In this document: positions 58,438-64,000 of the stretch, in pieces
How positions within the stretch are numbered: the first letter of the stretch is position 1
How the letters are laid out: each line of letters starts with the position of its first letter
NCBI GenBank assembly: GCA_029245955.1
Contig: JAQWOH010000074.1
Coordinates: 186,001-250,000 of the forward strand
DNA length: 64,000 nucleotides
From: Fuerstiella sp.
GTDB lineage: Bacteria; Planctomycetota; Planctomycetia; Planctomycetales; Planctomycetaceae
Direction: 5' to 3'
Notes under the pieces: model-generated
The model's input: the letters and a program-made list of their open reading frames with translations, nothing else
Told to the model about the DNA's origin: nothing
Databases searched by the model: none
Position numbers and translations under genes: made by a program

Positions 58438-61400
58438 TTGTTAATCACTTCATCCAGATTCAAAATCAAGTTTCCAACCATTGTCCACGCGGCAAATTCT
58501 TCCGGCGAGACATCTTCTCTGGCCTCAGTTTCACCTACCTGCAGCAGTCTGCGGGCGGCATCAGGATCAGCTTTGTAGTCGGCCAGGTTTGCCCTGTAGT
58601 CAGAAACAAGTCCCTGAATCTCAGGTTCTGAAGGTTCTCGCAGTACGGCCTGCTGCAGCATCCACGCCGCACGTTCGGCAGGTGCCGAGCCCGCTTCGCT
58701 GAACGAGCGTTCGGCCAGTCCACGTGCACATTCCACGTATTGCGGATCATTCATCAGTAACAATGCCTGCAGTGGTGAATTTGTCCGTTCGCGCCGGACC
58801 ACACATGCTTCGCGGGAGGGGGCATCGAATGTGCTCATCTGCGGTGGCGGAGAGGTTCGCTTAATAAACGTGTAAAGAGTTCGTCGATGCACTTTGTCGC
58901 TGCCTTCGTCTTTTTTGAAGCGAACGGTATTCGATCCGGAATAGCCCACTGCAAACCACAGTCCGTCTGGTTGCGGCGGTTTTACGCTTGGACCGCCCAT
59001 CCTCTCTGATAACAGCCCACCGATATGCAGGGCGTGATCGCGCAACTGCTCTGCATCCATTCGAAATCTTGGCCCCCGCGAAAGATAACGGTTCTCAGGG
59101 TCCTTTTCGTAGTCCGCCGGGGCCAGCCTGGCGGACTGCCTGTACGTGGCCGACATGACAATCAGTTTGACCAGGTGTTTGACGTCCCAGTCGTGCTGCG
59201 CACCAGCAACCTGCGGTGTCATGAACTCTGCACATAACCAGTCCAGCAGCAGGGGATGAGTTGGTGCCTCGCCCTGTGAACCAAAATCTTCTGCAGTTTT
59301 CACCAGACCTGTACCGAAAAACTGTTGCCAGATACGATTGACGGTGACTCGTGAAGTCAGTGGATGGTTCCGGGCTGTTAACCACCGAGCAAGGCCGAGC
59401 CGGTTGTTGGGTGCCCCCTGGGGCATTACAGGAAGCACAGTCGGCACAGCACGTGGTACCTGTTCGCCTTTCCGGTCGTACTCACCGCGGGCCAGCATAT
59501 GGGCCGGTTTGGGCTCGTTTTTCTCTCGAAACACCAACGTCGTGGAGGCGGACTTGCGAATGGTCTTGAGGCGCTCGGTGGTCGCCTTGATTTCTTTCTG
59601 CAGCGGCTTCACCGTTTTCTGTGATGCAACATAGCTAAACTCCAGAAAGTGATTCTTCAGCGACGTTTCCTCAGTTTCGGTCCGTTTGTCAGCGGGTTTT
59701 GTCAAAACCGCAAGCACGTTCCCGGGCAGTGATTTTCCTTTGGCAGACAGCTGATCCTTCTTCCACCTAACGAAGGAATCGTACAGAGGCTGCTGATTGA
59801 TTCGACTGACGATACCAGCCTTGTCCCAGTGCACAGTGCCATCGAACTGAGAAAATGCCCACCCCTTGATCTCGCTGCCGGGCTTGAATCCGACATCAGC
59901 AGCAGGCACTGCCAGCCGTACCCATTCACCAGCGGCTGGCAGGTCTGCTATTCGCCTGCGACTGACAGAATTCGCTTCGCCCCAGTCAATGTGGTCGCCG
60001 CCCCAGTAGGCACGATGGTTCCAGCTGCCGTCGTTCCACTGCAGCATGATTTCCTTTGGTGGGTTCTTCGGATCCAGATGGACAAAACAAAAGAACACGT
60101 CACCTGCACCAATTTTCAGCGGCTCAGGTGCGCTGTCAAAGAAGTGCTGACTTAAGCCGGTGGCCGTTCGGGTACTGCTGAACTGTCCGCTGAAGACAGG
60201 CGCGGGTGACTTTACGAATTTCCATGGCGTATTGCCCTGAGCGTTCGCGCCCGATGGCACAGAATCGTCAATCCACACGAATTCCTTCGGCTCAGACAGA
60301 ATCGGCGACTGTGGTGACTCCGGTTCAACGTATTGGATTGATGCCAGATACTGTGTCAGCTTCTGTCGTGCAGCTGTGCTCTTCGCCTCCAGATCCGCGA
60401 CCTGTTGCTTTTGCAGGCCGGTCAGGACCTTAAGCACAGGCGCCGGATCTTTTTTGTTGCCATCCAGCGGTGCTCCGTCGATACTGTTGAAATATGCGTA
60501 CAGCGAATAGAAATCCTTCATTGAAAGAGGATCGAACTTGTGATCGTGGCACCTTGAGCAGTCCAGTGTTAACCCCATGAACACGGTGCCGGTCGTTACG
60601 ACTCGATCCACTACGTTGCGAACGTGCACTTCGTCCGCGATGGAACCGCCTTCGCCGGTCGTGACATGACAACGGTTAAATCCGGTAGCGACCATCTGAT
60701 CGTCGGTCGGGTTCTCAAGAAGGTCCCCCGCCAACTGTTCAATCGTAAATACGTTGAACGGCTTGTTCTGGTTGAAGGCGTTTACAACCCAGTCGCGGTA
60801 GGCCCACATTTCGCGGTAATTGTCCAGGTGCAGGCCATGTGTGTCGCCATATCGAGCAGCGTCCAGCCAGTACCGCGCCATGTGTTCTCCGAAACGAGGC
60901 GAGTTGAGCAGGCGTTCGACAACCGTCTCGTATGCCCCTGGTGACTTGTCAGCGACAAACGCATTAACTTCTGCAATTGTCGGCGGCAGGCCGTTCAGAT
61001 CCAGCGTCACTCGACGAATCAGTGCAACGCGGTCAGCCTGTGGAGCTGCCGTCAGTCTCTTGCCGGCGAGAAGGGCTCTCACAAAAGAATCGATTTCAGA
61101 AACTCCGGCAGTGGAATCGCCCGATTCCGGTGGCTCTGGACGCTTCACTTCAGTGAATGCCCAGTGAGTTTCCCATGGAGCGCCCTGAGCAATCCAGCGC
61201 TGCAGCACGTCCTGTTCCGCTGCCGACAGAGTCATACCGGAATCCTCCGGTGGCATCTTCAGGTCTTGATCCGCTGTGACGATGCGCGCCACAATTTCGC
61301 TGTCCGCCGGATTTCCCGGTACAACGGCCCGGACGCCACTTTCCTGAAGCCTCTTCGCATCGGTTTCAAGGTCCAGACGTAGTCCGGCCTGTCGTTTCGC

Positions 61401-61541
61401 GACATCCGGCCCGTGACAGCGAAAGCACTTATCTGACAAAATGCCTCTTACCTGGCGTTGAAAAGAAACCTGTTGAGCCGGCGTCGACGCAGCACCGATT
61501 ACGGATAGAACCAGGGCAAGGCCAGCAGAATATACATTCAT
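58434..61541 (-). CDS. PSCyt1-DUF1549-DUF1553 protein
   Basis: 1035 aa from ATG 61541, with a signal peptide (MNVYSAGLALVLSVIGAASTPAQ). The planctomycete-type cytochrome c domain comes first, with CFRCH in LSDKCFRCHGP and the Met-containing KMPPEDSGMTLS. DUF1549 follows (RVTLDLNGLPPTIAEVNAFV, GEHMARYWLDAARYGDTHG, LDCSRCHDHKFDP with a second CxxCH), then a lectin-like insert (about 500-630) and DUF1553 (LTSRVTVNRIWQQFFGTGLV, SPPPQMSTFDAPSREACVVRRERTNSPLQALLLMND). The role is unknown; a link to polysaccharide metabolism has been suggested for the family. It forms a coupled two-gene unit with the DUF1501 gene. Confidence 0.93.
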   Translation of the reverse strand: MNVYSAGLALVLSVIGAASTPAQQVSFQRQVRGILSDKCFRCHGPDVAKRQAGLRLDLETDAKRLQESGVRAVVPGNPADSEIVARIVTADQDLKMPPEDSGMTLSAAEQDVLQRWIAQGAPWETHWAFTEVKRPEPPESGDSTAGVSEIDSFVRALLAGKRLTAAPQADRVALIRRVTLDLNGLPPTIAEVNAFVADKSPGAYETVVERLLNSPRFGEHMARYWLDAARYGDTHGLHLDNYREMWAYRDWVVNAFNQNKPFNVFTIEQLAGDLLENPTDDQMVATGFNRCHVTTGEGGSIADEVHVRNVVDRVVTTGTVFMGLTLDCSRCHDHKFDPLSMKDFYSLYAYFNSIDGAPLDGNKKDPAPVLKVLTGLQKQQVADLEAKSTAARQKLTQYLASIQYVEPESPQSPILSEPKEFVWIDDSVPSGANAQGNTPWKFVKSPAPVFSGQFSSTRTATGLSQHFFDSAPEPLKIGAGDVFFCFVHLDPKNPPKEIMLQWNDGSWNHRAYWGGDHIDWGEANSVSRRRIADLPAAGEWVRLAVPAADVGFKPGSEIKGWAFSQFDGTVHWDKAGIVSRINQQPLYDSFVRWKKDQLSAKGKSLPGNVLAVLTKPADKRTETEETSLKNHFLEFSYVASQKTVKPLQKEIKATTERLKTIRKSASTTLVFREKNEPKPAHMLARGEYDRKGEQVPRAVPTVLPVMPQGAPNNRLGLARWLTARNHPLTSRVTVNRIWQQFFGTGLVKTAEDFGSQGEAPTHPLLLDWLCAEFMTPQVAGAQHDWDVKHLVKLIVMSATYRQSARLAPADYEKDPENRYLSRGPRFRMDAEQLRDHALHIGGLLSERMGGPSVKPPQPDGLWFAVGYSGSNTVRFKKDEGSDKVHRRTLYTFIKRTSPPPQMSTFDAPSREACVVRRERTNSPLQALLLMNDPQYVECARGLAERSFSEAGSAPAERAAWMLQQAVLREPSEPEIQGLVSDYRANLADYKADPDAARRLLQVGETEAREDVSPEEFAAWTMVGNLILNLDEVINK

Positions 61542-61998
61542 GATGATCTGTGTCGTCTGCGCAGATGGAAGGAAGCGAGATGCACGTGCTGCGGGTAGAG
61601 CAATTTTCGTTTCCGATACGAATTTCTGAAAGATTACAAGTCTGATCGGCGGTGATTTGTGGTGATGGGGGAGACGCAGCAGTTTACTGGCCAGCCGGGC
61701 AAAACTCATTGTTTTTTCCCACAGTCCCTTTTTTTGGAAGACACTGACTCATCCCCCTTCGCTTCTCTGAGATTCTGTCAGAATCCGCCGGGATCCCCCC
61801 CGATCCCGGAATCGGGTGAGTTTACTTTTTGCCGTCTCGTGATACCGTAGGTGCTCGGGCACAGGTAAACCGCTGACGGTTGCCGCGGCCCGTCCTGTGG
61901 ATGCCTGTTCCAGGCAGGCATGTCGGGGTGCGTCGTCTGAACCACGTCGGTTCCGCCACCCGTGTGCGGCTAATTCGATTTGATTTGGGAAGGGTTTC
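61542..61998. other. divergent intergenic region with adjacent hairpins before citrate synthase
   Basis: 457 bases. Apart from the hairpin group at 61771-61816 no gene or signal was recognised. A frame continues upstream of the PSCyt1 gene start to 61709, but its peptide is not family-like. Confidence 0.5.
61771..61816. promoter_or_regulatory. cluster of dyads upstream of the citrate synthase gene
   Basis: GATTCTG-T-CAGAATC (61771-61785) is followed by CCGGGATC-CCCCCC-GATCCCGG (61788-61809). The right arm of the second overlaps an alternative pairing CCCG-GAAT-CGGG (61805-61816), so two of the structures exclude each other. This could be an attenuator-like leader, a terminator remnant, or operators; no T tract follows. 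Confidence 0.35.
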
Positions 61999-63270
61999 AT
62001 GACAACAGCCAATCTTTCTTTGGATGGAAAAGATTATAAGCTGCCGGTGGTGACCGGTAGTGAAGGGGAGACGGGCGTCGACATCGGCAAGCTGCGAGCA
62101 CAGTCCGGAGCCATTACTGTCGACCCTGCCTTCACCAGCACCGGAGCCTGTAACAGCGCGATCACATTTATCGATGGTGAAAAGGGAATCTTGCGCTATC
62201 GCGGATATCCCATCGAACAACTGGCAGAGAAGTCCGATTTCGTAGAAGTGGCCTGGCTGCTGCTGTACGGGGACCTGCCAAACGCTGAACAGTTGAATGA
62301 TTTTCGCGCTCAGCTGACATACCACAGCCTGATCCACGAGGACATGAAGAAGTTCTTTGAAGGATTCCCGAATAATGCTCACCCGATGGCTATGCTGTCG
62401 GCGATGGTCGCGTCTCTCTCGGCGTACTATCCGGAAACCGAAGACGAGAACCATGAACAGAATATTGTACGATTGATTGCCAAAGTACGTACGCTGGCGA
62501 CCTATGCGTACAAGAAATCAATCGGCCAGCCGATGGTTTATCCGCAGAACAGGCTGAAGTACTGCGATAATTTTCTGCACATGATGTTTGCCGTGCCGTG
62601 CGAGGACTATGAAGTCAATCCGATTCTGGCCAAAGCTCTGAACATGCTGTTGATCCTGCATGCAGATCACGAACAGAACTGCAGCACGTCGACAGTGCGA
62701 ATGGTTGGCAGCAGTCGAGCCAACATCTTCGCTTCAATTTCAGCCGGCATTTGTGCCCTGTGGGGGCCACTCCACGGCGGAGCGAATCAAGCCGTGCTGG
62801 AGATGTTGCAGATGATTGACGACGACGGCGGTGACTATCAAAAGTGGGTTCAGAAGGCCAAAGACAAGGATGACGGGTTTCGGCTGATGGGATTCGGGCA
62901 CCGCGTTTATAAGAACTTCGATCCTCGCGCAACGATTCTTCGGAAAATGTCCGACGAAGTGCTGGCAGAACTGGGTGTCGAGGATCCGCTGCTGGACATT
63001 GCCAAGAACCTTGAGCAGGTCGCCCTGGAAGACGAATACTTCGTCAGCCGCAAGCTGTATCCGAATGTCGACTTCTATAGTGGCATTCTGTATCGCGCGA
63101 TGGGCATTCCGACAAATATGTTCACCGTCATGTTTTCCATCGGACGACTTCCCGGCTGGCTGGCTCACTGGAAAGAACTTCGCGACGAGGATTCACGCAT
63201 TTATCGTCCTCGCCAGATCTACACAGGAGCGACGGAACGAGATTACGTCGATACCGATAAACGCGGATAG
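61999..63270 (+). CDS. gltA: citrate synthase
   Basis: 423 aa, type II bacterial length. The catalytic residues correspond to E. coli H264, H305 and D362: H259 in GPLHGGAN, H301 in GFGHRVYK and D358 in PNVDFYSG. Further family sequence includes GILRYRGYPIEQLAE, HADHEQNCSTSTVRMVGSS and the ending SRIYRPRQIYTG. It condenses acetyl-CoA with oxaloacetate to enter the TCA cycle. AAGGG lies upstream of the ATG. dapB follows after 118 bases. Confidence 0.97.
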   Translation: MTTANLSLDGKDYKLPVVTGSEGETGVDIGKLRAQSGAITVDPAFTSTGACNSAITFIDGEKGILRYRGYPIEQLAEKSDFVEVAWLLLYGDLPNAEQLNDFRAQLTYHSLIHEDMKKFFEGFPNNAHPMAMLSAMVASLSAYYPETEDENHEQNIVRLIAKVRTLATYAYKKSIGQPMVYPQNRLKYCDNFLHMMFAVPCEDYEVNPILAKALNMLLILHADHEQNCSTSTVRMVGSSRANIFASISAGICALWGPLHGGANQAVLEMLQMIDDDGGDYQKWVQKAKDKDDGFRLMGFGHRVYKNFDPRATILRKMSDEVLAELGVEDPLLDIAKNLEQVALEDEYFVSRKLYPNVDFYSGILYRAMGIPTNMFTVMFSIGRLPGWLAHWKELRDEDSRIYRPRQIYTGATERDYVDTDKRG

Positions 63271-63388
63271 ACGGAAATCGCTCATCGTTTTCCGCGGTTC
63301 CGCGTGCGATGAGTCCGCCGCACGCGGGGACAGCTGCGATGGAACTCCTTCAGATCACTTCACCAAAGAACGATTCGTCAGTTAGCAT

Positions 63389-64000
63389 ATGGCAGACGCT
63401 CCTCTGAATATTGCCGTTAACGGTGCCGTCGGACGCATGGGACAGCGCATTGTTGCGTTGACGATCGCCGATGAGGAGTTACAGCTCTCTGCGGCTCTCG
63501 AACACTCCGGTAACTCCCGGATTGGCGAAGATGCGGGCGAAATCTGCGGTGCCGGAAATTGCGGGATTGCTGTCACATCAGAGTTGAGTGAGCGAGTGGA
63601 CGCGGTGATTGATTTCTCGCTGCCCGAAGCGTTGGACTCAATCCTTGTTCCGTGCCAGGAACGCAGAATTCCTCTGGTGATCGCGACAACAGGATACACC
63701 GACCAGCAACGCGAGCAGATCGCGTCAGCGGCCCAGAGCACACCCGTCGTGATGGCCCCCAGCATGAGCATGGCGGTGAATCTAATTATGAAGCTGGTAG
63801 AGGATGCAGCGCGGGTTCTGCGCGACAACACTGATGGCGTGGATGTTGAAATCATCGAACGACACCATCGTTTCAAAGAGGATGCTCCCAGCGGCACAGC
63901 CTTGCACTTCGGGAAAATCGTCGCGGAACAGATGGGGCAGGAAAATCACGTTCATGGCCGCGAGGGGCGTCCTGGGCAAAGACCACGCAACGAAATCGGC
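63389..64000 (+). CDS. dapB: 4-hydroxy-tetrahydrodipicolinate reductase, N-terminal part
   Basis: 204 codons from ATG 63389 to the right edge; the gene continues beyond. The NAD(P)H loop is VNGAVGRMGQRI. VIDFSLPEA and the IATTGYT turn follow, and the catalytic segment reads IERHHRFKEDAPSGTAL, with the His pair and Lys of the family. A truncated GREG..GQRPRNEIG reaches the edge. DapB reduces the dihydrodipicolinate precursor in lysine and diaminopimelate synthesis, consistent with a peptidoglycan-making planctomycete. About 60-70 residues should lie outside the window. Confidence 0.94.
   Translation, partial: MADAPLNIAVNGAVGRMGQRIVALTIADEELQLSAALEHSGNSRIGEDAGEICGAGNCGIAVTSELSERVDAVIDFSLPEALDSILVPCQERRIPLVIATTGYTDQQREQIASAAQSTPVVMAPSMSMAVNLIMKLVEDAARVLRDNTDGVDVEIIERHHRFKEDAPSGTALHFGKIVAEQMGQENHVHGREGRPGQRPRNEIG

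Overview
The window looks like a chromosomal segment of a planctomycete, probably a Planctomycetaceae relative of the Fuerstiella/Gimesia/Rubinisphaera type. The strongest markers are the DUF1501 gene paired with a planctomycete-type cytochrome (PSCyt1)-DUF1549-DUF1553 gene (56989-61541), an FGly-type sulfatase, a BatA/VWA protein, a GFP-V-V-N type FHA-cyclase, an S1-domain protein with a long Ala/Pro/Glu-rich head, and many lipoprotein or exported proteins with little operon structure. The genus is inference. No rRNA, tRNA, CRISPR array, integrase or insertion sequence was recognised by eye.

Layout. 1-10.5 kb: envelope and catabolic genes (redoxin, TolC-like lipoprotein, PQQ-propeller membrane protein, apolipoprotein N-acyltransferase, M42 aminopeptidase, Tat-exported amidase). 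10.5-15.1 kb: HDOD protein, a 24-bp tandem repeat, HAD hydrolase, TlpA-like lipoprotein, RNase HI and IF-1, mostly on the minus strand. 15.5-22.6 kb: HD phosphohydrolase, sulfatase, divergent csrA/cstA, NAD-dependent epimerase, STAS protein. 22.6-36.8 kb: a large redox locus. 37-50.9 kb: ketosynthase-like protein lacking its catalytic residues, BatA/VWA protein, metallophosphoesterase, SNase-like protein, trpD, RNase PH, POT transporter, SUMF1-domain protein, S1 protein. 50.9-52.7 kb: a decayed ankyrin-repeat gene. 52.7-64 kb: S41 protease, serA, DUF1501/DUF1553 pair, citrate synthase and the start of dapB, which runs off the right edge.

The most interesting part is 22644-36762. On the minus strand lie a beta-barrel outer-membrane protein, a pentaheme cytochrome and an FHA/class III nucleotide cyclase. 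Divergent from these are a membrane-anchored FAD/NAD/[2Fe-2S] reductase, a tetraheme cytochrome, a protein fusing two cyclic-nucleotide-binding folds to a four-cluster ferredoxin domain, a diheme cytochrome b-like membrane protein (4-bp overlap), a decaheme cytochrome with a Cys-rich head, and a metallo-beta-lactamase-fold protein resembling class II cyclic-nucleotide phosphodiesterases. Synthesis, sensing and breakdown of a cyclic nucleotide therefore appear to be encoded in one redox cluster. I infer a cyclic-nucleotide-gated electron-transfer chain from reduced pyridine nucleotide or quinol towards the periplasm or outer membrane. The first binding fold carries an intact phosphate-binding cassette, which supports direct allosteric control of an electron-transfer protein rather than of transcription. 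The nucleotide made by the cyclase cannot be predicted because its usual substrate-selecting residues are replaced.

Other notable items are csrA divergent from cstA with GGA motifs around the cstA ribosome binding site, structured leaders before the S1 and citrate synthase genes, and the ankyrin relic. Starts were moved inward from the longest open frame wherever a signal peptide, Shine-Dalgarno sequence or family N-terminus supported it.
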